Part shown: one piece after another, positions 36,046 through 44,676 of the stretch
How positions within the stretch are numbered: the first letter of the stretch is position 1
Layout: each line of letters opens with the position of its first letter
Assembly (NCBI GenBank): GCA_963787195.1
Contig: CAWBCI010000042.1
Coordinates: 1-64,000, forward strand
From: CAWBCI01 sp963787195
GTDB lineage: Bacteria; Bacteroidota; Bacteroidia; Bacteroidales; JAGOPY01
Direction: 5' to 3'
Length of the DNA stretch: 64,000 nucleotides
Notes under the pieces: model-generated
Seen by the model: the letters and a program-made list of their open reading frames with translations, nothing else
The model's database searches: none
What the model was told of the DNA's origin: nothing
Made by a program: the position numbers and the translations under genes

Positions 36046-36870
36046 TCAGCTGGTTACGATTTCTTCTGTCAGAATTTTATCATAAAATTCTGAGTAGGCA
36101 TCGATTAGTTTCTCAGTTTCCTGGTTTTCCAAAACTGGCTTACCCGATTTATTCAGATAATCTAATACCTCGGGATTGATATTTTCGCTGCCGAATATAA
36201 GTGCATCGCTGTAATCAATAGCTGCTTTCATCAGATTAACGTAATTCGGCTTCTTGTAGTGTGCAATGTCCTTATTATTGATACCGTCATATTTAAGTTT
36301 TTTGATGAAATCGGCACTCATTTCCTCATTAAAAGCATCATCATAAAGTGAACAAATGACCCTTGACTCAGTAAAGAGCGGATTATCACGGTAAGATTTT
36401 TTCAGGTAAAGTGGTAAAAGGCTTGAAAACCAACCATGACAGTGAACTATATCAGGCTTCCATCCCAGTTTTTTCACTGTTTCAAGAACGCCACGGGAGA
36501 AAAAAATTGCCCTTTCATCATTATCTTCAAAGAATTTTCCGTTTTTATCCCTGACAATAAACTTACGGTGAAAATAGTCTTCATTATCGATGAAATATAT
36601 CTGCATCCTGGCTTGTTGAATAGATGCAACTTTTATGATCAGCGGGTGATCTGTATCATCGATAATCAGGTTCATGCCTGATAACCTGATAACTTCGTGG
36701 AGCTGGTTTCTTCTTTCATTGATGTTTCCGTAACGGGGCATGAATGTCCTGATTTCTTTTCCTCTTTCCTGAATGCCCTGCGGAAGGTGTCGGCCAATGT
36801 ATGATAAGTGTGATTCTTCCAGATATGGTGTGATTTCCTGAGTTACGAAGAGAACCCTCTTTTTTTCCAT
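36046..36870 (-). CDS. Glycogen/starch synthase-like protein (GT5 N-terminal domain only)
   Basis: A 274-residue protein resembling the N-terminal Rossmann half of glycogen synthase: MEKKRVLFVTQEITPYLEES, RTFMPRYGNINERRNQLHEV, KPDIVHCHGWFSSLLPLYLK. Full GT5 enzymes are about 470 residues and have a second domain with ADP-glucose contacts, which is absent here. The usual K-x-G-G-L motif near the N-terminus is also not seen (YLEESHLSYIG occupies that region). The short form is common in Bacteroidota next to DUF4270 and glmS. It is therefore probably not a standard glycogen synthase; a sugar-nucleotide-related or regulatory role is possible. Confidence 0.75.
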   Translation of the reverse strand: MEKKRVLFVTQEITPYLEESHLSYIGRHLPQGIQERGKEIRTFMPRYGNINERRNQLHEVIRLSGMNLIIDDTDHPLIIKVASIQQARMQIYFIDNEDYFHRKFIVRDKNGKFFEDNDERAIFFSRGVLETVKKLGWKPDIVHCHGWFSSLLPLYLKKSYRDNPLFTESRVICSLYDDAFNEEMSADFIKKLKYDGINNKDIAHYKKPNYVNLMKAAIDYSDALIFGSENINPEVLDYLNKSGKPVLENQETEKLIDAYSEFYDKILTEEIVTS

Positions 36871-36900
36871 AGTTAAATACTTAGATTTTATTCAAGATTT

Positions 36901-36909
36901 GCAAAGGTA
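36901..36909 (-). promoter_or_regulatory. Promoter of the GT5-like/DUF4270 transcript
   Basis: The minus strand reads TTG, 20 bases, then TACCTTTGC, a full match to the -33/-7 consensus about 31 bases before the start. Confidence 0.7.
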
Positions 36910-36970
36910 GTAAAAATTAAGGTATTATACAATTTGTCAAGGTATGAGAAGATGGAAAGACAGTTAACTA

Positions 36971-37627
36971 TCAGTCTTTATTTATGTTTAATTCTGATTT
37001 TTCATTCATTTTAGTTTCCGGTGAAGAAGCATTTTTTCCAAAAAAACCACGTTGAAATAAAATCAGGGATAAGACCCCGATGGTAATGGATGAATCGGCG
37101 ATATTGAATACGGGCCGGAAGAATATCATATGGTCCCCACCCCAGAAAGGCACCCAGGCAGGGAGAGTGGTATTAACAATGGGAAAATAAAGCATATCTA
37201 CCACTTTTCCATGCAGGAATGCACCATAACCTCCTCCCGGGGGAAAGAGAGCAGCAATATTATGGTAAGTACTGTCACTGAATATCATTCCGTAAAAAGC
37301 ACTGTCGATAATATTTCCAAGGGCGCCTGCCATGATCAGTGCGAAGCTGAAAATGAGGCCGGGACTTGCGTTTTTTTTGTTTATGGTGTGAATGTAATAT
37401 GCAATGCCTATGACTGCAATAATCCTGAAGAGACTCAGAATTAATTTTCCGGAGGTTCCCCCGAATTTAAATCCGAAAGCCATTCCTTCGTTTTCAGTAA
37501 AATGAAGGATAAACCAGTTTCCCAGGACATGGATCTCTTCACCGATGGTCATGTGGGTCTTAACCCAGATTTTTAATGTCTGGTCGATAAGTAAAACAAC
37601 GAAGGTAATTAAGATTGCTTTTTTCAA
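36971..37627 (-). CDS. lspA: Lipoprotein signal peptidase (signal peptidase II)
   Basis: A 218-residue inner-membrane aspartyl protease that removes signal peptides from prolipoproteins, such as the DUF4270, M48 and TlpA-like proteins in this window. Four membrane helices are visible. Catalytic Asps are Asp144 (GKVVDMLYF) and Asp178 (FNIADSSI); NEGMAFG and GALGNIIDSAFYG are also diagnostic. It is longer than the E. coli enzyme because of an insert of about 20-25 residues at 115-140 and a polar C-terminal tail, both usual in Bacteroidota. It is third in the ileS-dksA-like-lspA run. Confidence 0.95.
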   Translation of the reverse strand: MKKAILITFVVLLIDQTLKIWVKTHMTIGEEIHVLGNWFILHFTENEGMAFGFKFGGTSGKLILSLFRIIAVIGIAYYIHTINKKNASPGLIFSFALIMAGALGNIIDSAFYGMIFSDSTYHNIAALFPPGGGYGAFLHGKVVDMLYFPIVNTTLPAWVPFWGGDHMIFFRPVFNIADSSITIGVLSLILFQRGFFGKNASSPETKMNEKSELNINKD

Positions 37628-37736
37628 TTGAATGAAAATGTTTTTTTGGAGAGAATGAATGAATTAAAAAACCTGCTGAATTTTAAACGAAATATCGATA
37701 AGATCCAGCAGGTTATGTATTTAATTTATTAATGAT

Positions 37737-38144
37737 TTATTTTTGTTGAAGTTTAGCTTCTATGCTGAGCGTAGCATGAGGCACACTTTTAAGTCTTTCC
37801 TTGGATATCAGTTTTCCGGTCACACGGCATATCCCGTAAGACTTATTTTCAATCCTCAACAATGCGGCCTCAAGACTGTTGATAAACTTCTGCTGTCTGG
37901 AAGCCAGACGGCTATTTTCTTCTTTTGATAAAACCTGGTATCCTTCTTCCAATACTTTGAATGTTGGGGAAGTATCGTCGGTGCCATGTTCGTCATCATT
38001 AGTGAAGGCTTCCGTCAACATCCTCAGGTCTTCATTGGCTTTATCAAGTTTCTGAACAATTATTTCTTTGAATTCCTGCAATTCTTCATCTGAGTAACGG
38101 CTCTTTTCCTTAATCTCAGTTGTCTCTTTAATTGCTTTTGTCAT
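37737..38144 (-). CDS. TraR/DksA-family protein lacking the zinc cysteines
   Basis: Starting at ATG 38144 (MTKAIKETTEIKEKSRYSDEE), which avoids overlap with ileS, the protein has 135 residues. It has the coiled-coil region and a C-terminal zinc-finger-like end reading YGICRVTGKLISKERLKSVPHATLSIEAK. In DksA this region holds four zinc Cys; here only one remains (Cys in YGIC), the others being Thr, Leu and Ser-type residues. DksA-like proteins enter the RNA polymerase secondary channel; whether this one does so is not known. The gene lies 44 bp after ileS and before lspA. Confidence 0.87.
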   Translation of the reverse strand: MTKAIKETTEIKEKSRYSDEELQEFKEIIVQKLDKANEDLRMLTEAFTNDDEHGTDDTSPTFKVLEEGYQVLSKEENSRLASRQQKFINSLEAALLRIENKSYGICRVTGKLISKERLKSVPHATLSIEAKLQQK

Positions 38145-38187
38145 AGCTTCGTAGTATGTAAATTTAAAACTAATTGGTTTATTGGAC

Positions 38188-41100
38188 TTAGTCAATTTTA
38201 CGGATGCTGACAGTGGTATTGTACTCTTCGGTCAATTCTACCGGGACTTTTTCACTATCCTCGATCCGTTCAACCAAATCCAACGATTCTGCCAGAGTTT
38301 CTGAACAAATGTACGAAAAATTGTTTCTTATCGCTAAGTCAAGATAATTCAATTTTTCGACCTGAACCCTTATCTTATCAGTAACCTCAAAACCCTTGTC
38401 TTTCCTGATATTCTGTATGCGATTCACGAGTTCTCTGGCAAGTCCTTCCTGCTTGAGTTCTTCCGTGATGTTAACGTCAAGTGCAACTGTTAAATTGCCC
38501 GTGCCGGCGATCAGCCAACCAGGGATATCTTCGGTACTTATTTCAACATCTTCCAGGCTGATTTCGACTTCCTGCCCTTCCAGGTTCAAAAGAAAGGCCT
38601 GTTCATTTTCGATCCTGACAATGTCCTCCTGGCTAAAGGAATTCACAGCGGTACTTATTTGTTTCATCAGTTTCCCGTATTTTGGCCCCAGGGTCTTGAA
38701 ATTCGGTTTTATCTTTTTAACCAGTATACCTGCCGTATCGCTAAGATATTCAGCCTGCTTTACATTAACTTCAGTAAGGATAAGGTTTTCAACTGCTTCT
38801 AAATGCTTTCTGAATTTCTCATCCGGCACCGGGATCATGATCTTGTTCAAAGGCTGACGGACCCTGATATTGGATCTCTTACGGAGCGACAATATCATAG
38901 AGGAGAATTTCTGGGCAAGTTCCATTCTTTCCTCCAAATCCTTATCAATAATGCTTAAATCGGCAACCGGAAAATCGCTAAGATGTATCGAATCAGTCTG
39001 CTGTCTGCCCGATACAGTGTTCAGGTCCAGGAATAATTTTTCACTGAATGAAGGGGCTATGGGACTCATGAGCTGGGCCACCACTTCAAGACACTGATAA
39101 AGGGTCTGATAAGCCGCGATCTTGTCATGGCTGTAATCTCCCTTCCAGAAACGCCTGCGACTCAAGCGCACATACCAGTTACTGAGGTGATCGCCTACAA
39201 ATTCCTGAATAGCCCTTCCGGCTTTGGTAGGTTCATAATCAGCATAAAACTCATCCACTTTCAGAATGAGTGAGTTTAATTCCGAAAGTATCCAGCGGTC
39301 AATCTCCGGACGCTCAGTATAAGGCACTTCATCTTCAGAATATGTAAAACCATCAATGTTCGCGTAAAGTGCAAAAAACGCATAGGTATTATATAAAGTT
39401 CCGAAGAATTTCCGCTGCACCTCAACGATGCCATCGGTATCAAATTTGAGATTGTCCCAGGGTTGTGAATTGGTCATCATATACCAGCGGGTAGCGTCGG
39501 GACCATATTTTTCAAGGGTTTCGAAAGGATCGGCCGCATTTCCAAGCCGTTTCGACATTTTGTTTCCTTCTTTATCCAGGACCAGTCCGTTCGACACACA
39601 AGTTTTATAGGATACATCGTCGAAAAGCATCACAGCAATGGCATGAAGGGTGAAAAACCATCCTCTTGTCTGGTCCACTCCCTCTGCTATGAAATCAGCA
39701 GGGAAATAATGCTGCAGTTCCTTATTCTCGAAAGGATAGTGAAACTGCGCGTAGGGCATGGCGCCTGAGTCAAACCAAACGTCTATCAGGTCAAGCTCCC
39801 TGAACATTTTTTTCCCATTCTCCGAAACCAGTACAATATTGTCAACATAGGGCCTGTGAAGGTCGAAAATATTATAATTATCCGAGGAATTATCTCCCGG
39901 TATAAAATTTTCCAGAGGATTCTTATCCATGTATCCGGCCTCCACTGATTTCCCTATCTGGAACTTGAGTTCTTCAACAGAACCTATGCAGTGTATCTCG
40001 CTGCGATCTTCAGTAGCCCAAATCGGAAGGGGAGTCCCCCAGTAACGGGAACGTGAAAGGTTCCAGTCGACCAGGTTTTCCAGCCAGTTTCCAAAACGGC
40101 CCGTTCCGGTTGAAGCAGGTTTCCAGTTGATGGTCCTGTTCAGTTCTATCATCTTATCCTTATAAGCGGTGGTCCGGATAAACCAGGAATCCAGCGGATA
40201 ATAAAGGATAGGCTTGTCAGTCCTCCAGCAATGTGGATAGGAGTGCTCGTATTTTTCAGTTTTGAAAGCCTTGTTCTCTTTTTTCAGCTTTACAACGATC
40301 TTCAGGTCGGTGCTTTCATCTTTCGCCTGGTCAAAATCAGGGTCATATTCCCATTTCACGAACTTCCCGGCAAATTCTCCCATGGTTTCTATGAACCTTC
40401 CGGTCTTGTCGACCATGGTCAGTGAGCCTATATCGTTTTCGCGGGCCACTTTGAAGTCGTCAGCGCCGAAACTGGGTGCAATATGAACAATACCCGTCCC
40501 GTCTTCAGTGGTCACAAAATCTCCGGCTACAACTTTAAAAGCATCCCCTTCCTCTGGTTGAGCGTAAGGCAATAATTGTTCATAACGCAAGCCAACCAGT
40601 TGGGAGCCCTTGAAACTATCTATAACTTCATAAGGAATTGCCTTTTGTCCTGCTTCGTATTCTTCCAGTTTCAGTTCCGCGTTTTTCTCCGGGAAAAGGC
40701 TATGGAGCAGGTCTTTCGCCATTATAATCGTAATCGGAAGGTAGGTATAGGGATTATAAGTCTTAACCCTGACATATTCTATTTTCTTCCCTACTGCCAG
40801 AGCAGTGTTGGAAGGGAGGGTCCAGGGAGTGGTGGTCCAGGCAAGAAAGAAGACTTCCCCGAAAGCATTTTCAAAAAGAAATTCGGCATTTTCCGTTTCT
40901 ATGGCCTTGAATTGGGCAGTGACCGTGAGGTCCTTTACTGTTTTATATGCTCCCGGAAGATTCAGCTCGTGGGAACTCAGTCCGGTTCCGGCAGCAGGAG
41001 AATAAGGCTGTATAGTATAACCCTTGTACAGTAGTCCTTTTTCGTAAAGCTTTTTCAGGAGGTGCCATACCGATTCAATATATTTATTGTCAAAAGTGAT

Positions 41101-41550
41101 GTAAGGATGTTCAAGATCAACCCAGTATCCCATTTTAACGGTCAGATCATCCCAAAGGTCCTTGTATTTCATGACCTCCTGCCGGCAGGTATTGTTATAT
41201 TCCTCCACCGATATTTTCTTCCCGATATCATCCTTGGTGATGCCAAGGCTCTGTTCCACACTTATTTCCACAGGAAGACCATGGGTGTCCCATCCGGCTT
41301 TGCGGAGGACCAGATTGCCTTTCAGGGTTTTATAACGGCAAAAGATGTCCTTGATAGCACGGGCCATCACATGGTGGATGCCCGGTTTTCCATTCGCTGA
41401 AGGAGGTCCTTCATAAAATACAAATTCAGGCTTCCCCTGCCGGATCTCAATGCTTTTTTCAAAAGTCTTGTGATCGGCCCAGTAATCATTTACTTCCTTT
41501 GCTATCCTTGTTAAGTTTAGCTCTTTATATTCTTCATATTTCCGTTTCAT
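38188..41550 (-). CDS. ileS: Isoleucyl-tRNA synthetase
   Basis: The start at 41550 (MKRKYEEYKELNLTRIAKEV) gives 1120 residues; the 14 residues upstream are not family-like. This is the long, eukaryote-like form. The class I signature region reads GPPSANGKPGIHHVMARAIKDI, so the HIGH motif appears as GIHH; KMSKS is intact (GNKMSKRLGN). The editing domain holds TTPWTLPSNTALAVG and the C-terminal half is the anticodon-binding region plus a long extension (AEYLSDTAGILVKKIKPNFKTLGPKYGKLMK). It charges tRNA-Ile. It heads the run ileS-dksA-like-lspA and has a consensus promoter. Long-form IleRS is often mupirocin-insensitive; that is known of the type and untested here. Confidence 0.96.
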   Translation of the reverse strand: MKRKYEEYKELNLTRIAKEVNDYWADHKTFEKSIEIRQGKPEFVFYEGPPSANGKPGIHHVMARAIKDIFCRYKTLKGNLVLRKAGWDTHGLPVEISVEQSLGITKDDIGKKISVEEYNNTCRQEVMKYKDLWDDLTVKMGYWVDLEHPYITFDNKYIESVWHLLKKLYEKGLLYKGYTIQPYSPAAGTGLSSHELNLPGAYKTVKDLTVTAQFKAIETENAEFLFENAFGEVFFLAWTTTPWTLPSNTALAVGKKIEYVRVKTYNPYTYLPITIIMAKDLLHSLFPEKNAELKLEEYEAGQKAIPYEVIDSFKGSQLVGLRYEQLLPYAQPEEGDAFKVVAGDFVTTEDGTGIVHIAPSFGADDFKVARENDIGSLTMVDKTGRFIETMGEFAGKFVKWEYDPDFDQAKDESTDLKIVVKLKKENKAFKTEKYEHSYPHCWRTDKPILYYPLDSWFIRTTAYKDKMIELNRTINWKPASTGTGRFGNWLENLVDWNLSRSRYWGTPLPIWATEDRSEIHCIGSVEELKFQIGKSVEAGYMDKNPLENFIPGDNSSDNYNIFDLHRPYVDNIVLVSENGKKMFRELDLIDVWFDSGAMPYAQFHYPFENKELQHYFPADFIAEGVDQTRGWFFTLHAIAVMLFDDVSYKTCVSNGLVLDKEGNKMSKRLGNAADPFETLEKYGPDATRWYMMTNSQPWDNLKFDTDGIVEVQRKFFGTLYNTYAFFALYANIDGFTYSEDEVPYTERPEIDRWILSELNSLILKVDEFYADYEPTKAGRAIQEFVGDHLSNWYVRLSRRRFWKGDYSHDKIAAYQTLYQCLEVVAQLMSPIAPSFSEKLFLDLNTVSGRQQTDSIHLSDFPVADLSIIDKDLEERMELAQKFSSMILSLRKRSNIRVRQPLNKIMIPVPDEKFRKHLEAVENLILTEVNVKQAEYLSDTAGILVKKIKPNFKTLGPKYGKLMKQISTAVNSFSQEDIVRIENEQAFLLNLEGQEVEISLEDVEISTEDIPGWLIAGTGNLTVALDVNITEELKQEGLARELVNRIQNIRKDKGFEVTDKIRVQVEKLNYLDLAIRNNFSYICSETLAESLDLVERIEDSEKVPVELTEEYNTTVSIRKID

Positions 41551-41588
41551 CGAGCAGAAATAAAGTCTTGGTTTAGAAAAAATTGGGT

Positions 41589-41597
41589 GCAAAGGTA
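41589..41597 (-). promoter_or_regulatory. -7 promoter element of ileS
   Basis: The minus strand reads TACCTTTGC about 39 bases before the start codon. The same nonamer precedes the GT5-like and S41 protease genes. Confidence 0.6.
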
Positions 41598-41645
41598 GTA
41601 ATTTTTTTGAAAATATTTTTATTGATAAGGTAAGGAAGGGAATTT

Positions 41646-41900
41646 GATTTCAGATTTCAGATGGCGGATTTCAGATTTACGAATTCTTCATCTGGACACG
41701 ACCCTAATAAGGACTAACTTTCGCCATATGTAAACTTAAAATTTGTACATATCTTGGTGAAGCCTTTGAGTTTTGGTGCTTTAGTGGCTACAAGGGAACT
41801 TTACAAATGGCTGTTTTTCAGATATAGCCACAAAAGCACAAATACACTAAGAATGGTCACCAGGAAAAAAAGTCCATGAGCATTAAAATATTCATAATTA
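41646..41900 (+). repeat. Copy 2 of the 250-bp dispersed palindromic repeat, with heptamers
   Basis: It begins with GATTTCA heptamers (41646-41680) and continues with TAAGGACTAACTTTCGCCAT and the hairpin GTGCTTTAGTGGCTA (41776-41790) / TAGCCACAAAAGCAC (41825-41839). The whole segment is the inverse of 14119-14365, 27.5 kb away. Confidence 0.7.
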
Positions 41901-41960
41901 ATTCTTCTACCTATATTAATCTCTAATAATTACAGTATCAGAAATTCATACTTTTCATAT

Positions 41961-42260
41961 CATGCCGCTCCTACGGAGCTCCTGAAGATTCTTTCTCCCA
42001 TTATTGCTATAAACATGTCGCGCCTACGGCGCTCGCTTTTGAAGAAATTCTATAATTGGAGGTAAAAAAATCTAAGAATTGATACAATTTCAGCCTTATA
42101 CTCTTCTCATTTGGAGCTATTTGGCATAAAATTATAGAATTGTTTCTATAATCTTGTCCGACTATTTAGGGGGCTAAAACAGTACTTGAGCTGCGTAGCA
42201 GCGACATGTATATAGAATGTTGCAAGAAATATAAAATCAAGAGCTGCGTAGCAGCGGCAC
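41961..42260. repeat. Inverted set of four CATGYCGC...GCTC repeats
   Basis: Two forward copies of CATGYCGCNCCTACGGNGCTC-type sequence lie at 41961-41981 and 42014-42034, and two reverse copies (GAGCTGCGTAGCAGCG...) at 42188-42208 and 42241-42260. Inner bases also pair (AAATTCTATAATT near 42048 with AATTATAGAATT near 42131). Each short unit is itself partly palindromic. There is no gene in 41598-42454. Confidence 0.7.
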
Positions 42261-42352
42261 AATTAACTTCAGACAGAGGAAATTTAAAGTAGATTAGTTG
42301 GAAAAGTTAAGTTAACGCAATTCAATAAAACACCTTAAAACTGATCAACTTA

Positions 42353-42380
42353 AATTTTGCATTTTGAATTTTGAACTTTG
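42353..42380 (+). repeat. Heptamer tandem repeat before glnS
   Basis: Four 7-base units: AATTTTG, CATTTTG, AATTTTG, AACTTTG. A related pair lies just before yraN (15087-15105). Confidence 0.7.
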
Positions 42381-42415
42381 AACTGTTCGCGATATCCAAA
42401 TCCCGAAAAATCCCC

Positions 42416-42424
42416 TAATTTTGC
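42416..42424 (+). promoter_or_regulatory. -7 promoter element of glnS
   Basis: TAATTTTGC lies 30 bases before ATG 42455, downstream of the heptamer tract. Confidence 0.6.
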
Positions 42425-42454
42425 ACTTCTTTTGATAAACAGACTTAAATACTT

Positions 42455-44157
42455 ATGGATACAAATAATCTGAATGAGGAGAAGGCTGCCCGGCCCCTGA
42501 ATTTTATTGAATCTATCATAGAGGAAGATATCAGGAATGGCAAGAACAATGCAAGAGTACATACCCGTTTCCCGCCTGAGCCGAATGGTTACCTGCACAT
42601 CGGCCATGCCAAGTCTATCTGCCTGAATTTTGGACTGGCTAACAGATATAATGGAAAAACCAACCTTCGTTTCGACGATACCAATCCTTCCAAGGAAGAA
42701 CAGGAATACGTGGATTCTATAAAGAAAGATATACAATGGCTGGGTTTTGACTGGGAAGACCGGTTATTTTTCGCATCCGATTATTTTGAACAGCTTTACG
42801 ATTGGGCCCTGATGTTTATTAAGGAGGGAAAGGCCTATGTTGATGACCAGTCGGCCGATGAGATCAGCGCCCAGCGCGGCACTCCTACCCAGGCAGGGAA
42901 GGAGAGCCCTTTCCGGAACCGCAGCGTCGAAGAAAACCTGGATCTTTTTAAAGAATGAGAAAGGGCGAATTCCCGAACGGCGCCCGGGTTCTCCGGGCCA
43001 AAACCGGCATGGCTTCCCCCAATATGCATATGCGCGATCCCATACTTTACCGCATCATGCATTCAAGCCATCACCGCACAGGCGATAAATGGTGCATCTA
43101 TCCTATGTATGACTATGCTCACGGGCAGAGCGATTTCCTGGAAGGCATCACCCATTCCATCTGTACCCTGGAATTTGAAGTGCACCGCCCCCTCTACGAC
43201 TGGTTCCTTGACCAGATCGTGAAGGACAAAGATGCATACAGGCCCCGGCAGATAGAATTTGCCCGCCTGAACCTGAATTATACCGTGATGAGCAAGCGTT
43301 TGCTCCTGGAACTGGTGCGAGACAAGCACGTGAAAGGCTGGGACGACCCCCGCATGCCTACTATTTCGGGGCTTAGAAGAAGGGGATATACACCTGAATC
43401 CATCCGTAATTTTTCGGATACCATCGGGGTGGCAAAACGTGATAACGTGATTGACCTGGCGCTCCTGGAGTATAGTGTGAGGGAAGACCTGAATAAGAAA
43501 GCTCCGCGCGTGATGGGGGTACTTGATCCCCTCAAGCTTGTCATTAGCAATTATCCGGAAGGAAAAGTGGAGGAGATGGAAGCCGAAAACAACCCGGAGG
43601 ATCCCGCTGCTGGCTCAAGGATAATACCTTTCAGCCGGGAACTTTTTATAGAAAAGGATGATTTTATGGAAGATCCCCCGAAGAAATTCTTCCGCCTTTT
43701 CCCGGGAGGCGAGGTCAGGCTAAAAAACGCCTATATAATCAAATGTGAGGAAGTCATAAAAGATGCAGAGGGGAAGATCATCGAAGTGCGTTGCACTTAT
43801 GATCCCGAAACAAAGAGCGGCACAGGAAGCACCCGCAAGGTGAAAGGCACCCTGCATTGGGTCTCCGCAGCTCAGGCCCTGCCGGTGGAAGTCCGCCTCT
43901 ATGACCGCCTTTTCATGGATCCCGATCCGACCGGCCATGAAGATAAGGACTTCAAGGAATTCATGAACCCCGATTCATTGAAAGTGCTTTATCCCTGTTA
44001 TGTCGAACCTTCGGTAAAAGGAGCGGAAGCCCTGAGCCATTTTCAGTTCCAGAGACTGGGTTATTTCAATGTCGATCCGGACAGTACAACTGAGCGTATG
44101 GTTTTCAACCGGACCGTTCCCTTAAAAGATCCCTGGGGAAAAATGGCGAAGGCGTGA
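42455..44157 (+). CDS. glnS: Glutaminyl-tRNA synthetase (frameshifted)
   Basis: Two frames join if one A is restored at about 42950-42952, so that ENLDLFK continues as RMRKGEFPNGARVLRAK; the reconstructed protein has about 567 residues. Class I signatures: HIGH in EPNGYLHIGHAKSIC and KMSKS as VMSKR. LRFDDTNPSKEEQEYVDSI and the GlnRS-specific DDPRMPTISGLRRRGYTPESI are clear, with a C-terminal beta-barrel anticodon domain (ERMVFNRTVPLKDPWGKMAKA). It charges tRNA-Gln directly. A tRNA-Gln gene lies 221 bp downstream on the same strand. The stop codon TGA falls inside the first unit of a heptamer array. The gene is essential in organisms using this route, so a consensus error is the likely cause of the lesion. 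Confidence 0.94.
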
Positions 44158-44209
44158 GACGTGAGACGTGAGACGTGAGACGTGAATCGTGAGACGTGAG
44201 ACGTGAATC
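44154..44209 (+). repeat. Eight-unit heptamer tandem repeat overlapping the glnS stop codon
   Basis: Eight 7-base units, six GTGAGAC and two GTGAATC (units 5 and 8). The glnS stop codon is bases 2-4 of unit 1, so the array supplies the end of the gene. Confidence 0.9.
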
Positions 44210-44360
44210 GATAAAAAATAAATTGAAAGTCGACAATCCCGCTATTCCACCCTCTCCGTTGCGGAGAGGGGGGCAAGGGGGCTGAGGTCAAGGACGGTGA
44301 ACAATAGCAAGAGAAATAATATTATCCTAAAAAAAATTATCCTAAAAAGTAAAAATTATT

Positions 44361-44369
44361 ACATTTGCC
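44361..44369 (+). promoter_or_regulatory. -7 promoter element of tRNA-Gln
   Basis: TACATTTGC ends 10 bases before the mature tRNA, giving a 5' leader of a few bases. Confidence 0.6.
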
Positions 44370-44378
44370 CCCTCAATT

Positions 44379-44450
44379 GCCCGATGGTGTAATTGGCAAC
44401 ACGTCTGACTCTGAATCAGAAGAGTTCAGGTTCGACCCCTGATCGGGCAA
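44379..44450 (+). tRNA. tRNA-Gln (anticodon CUG)
   Basis: A 72-nt tRNA: acceptor TGCCCGA pairs with TCGGGCA, the anticodon arm TCTGA-CTCTGAA-TCAGA gives CUG for CAG codons, the T loop is TTCGACC, and the discriminator is A. The U1-A72 pair is typical for bacterial tRNA-Gln. No CCA is encoded. Confidence 0.96.
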
Positions 44451-44456
44451 CAGGCT

Positions 44457-44488
44457 AAAAAGCCCGCGCATTTCTGCGCGGGCTTTTT
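44457..44488 (+). terminator. Terminator of tRNA-Gln
   Basis: AAAAAGCCCGCGCA pairs perfectly with TGCGCGGGCTTTTT around a TTTC loop, six bases after the tRNA. Confidence 0.9.
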
Positions 44489-44489
44489 C

Positions 44490-44524
44490 ATTTCAGATTG
44501 ACGATTTCTGATTTCAGATTGACA
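44490..44524 (+). repeat. Heptamer tandem repeat (ATTTCAG type)
   Basis: Five 7-base units in register: ATTTCAG, ATTGACG, ATTTCTG, ATTTCAG, ATTGACA. Confidence 0.7.
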
Positions 44525-44676
44525 AGCTTAGGAGTATATTCCTGTATCGATCTTATACCTTGATCCGAATTCTGCTTTACAAAATTCCGTAATCAATTTT
44601 CAATTGGCCTCATTGTGAAATGCTATTGTGAAATGAAGTTGTATATTTAAGATCCAATTTAAGCGGATCATAAATT

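Noticed and set aside
44154..44209. Short repeated units that might be a CRISPR array
   Set aside because: The units are 7 bases and contiguous, with no spacers and no cas genes. It is a simple tandem repeat.
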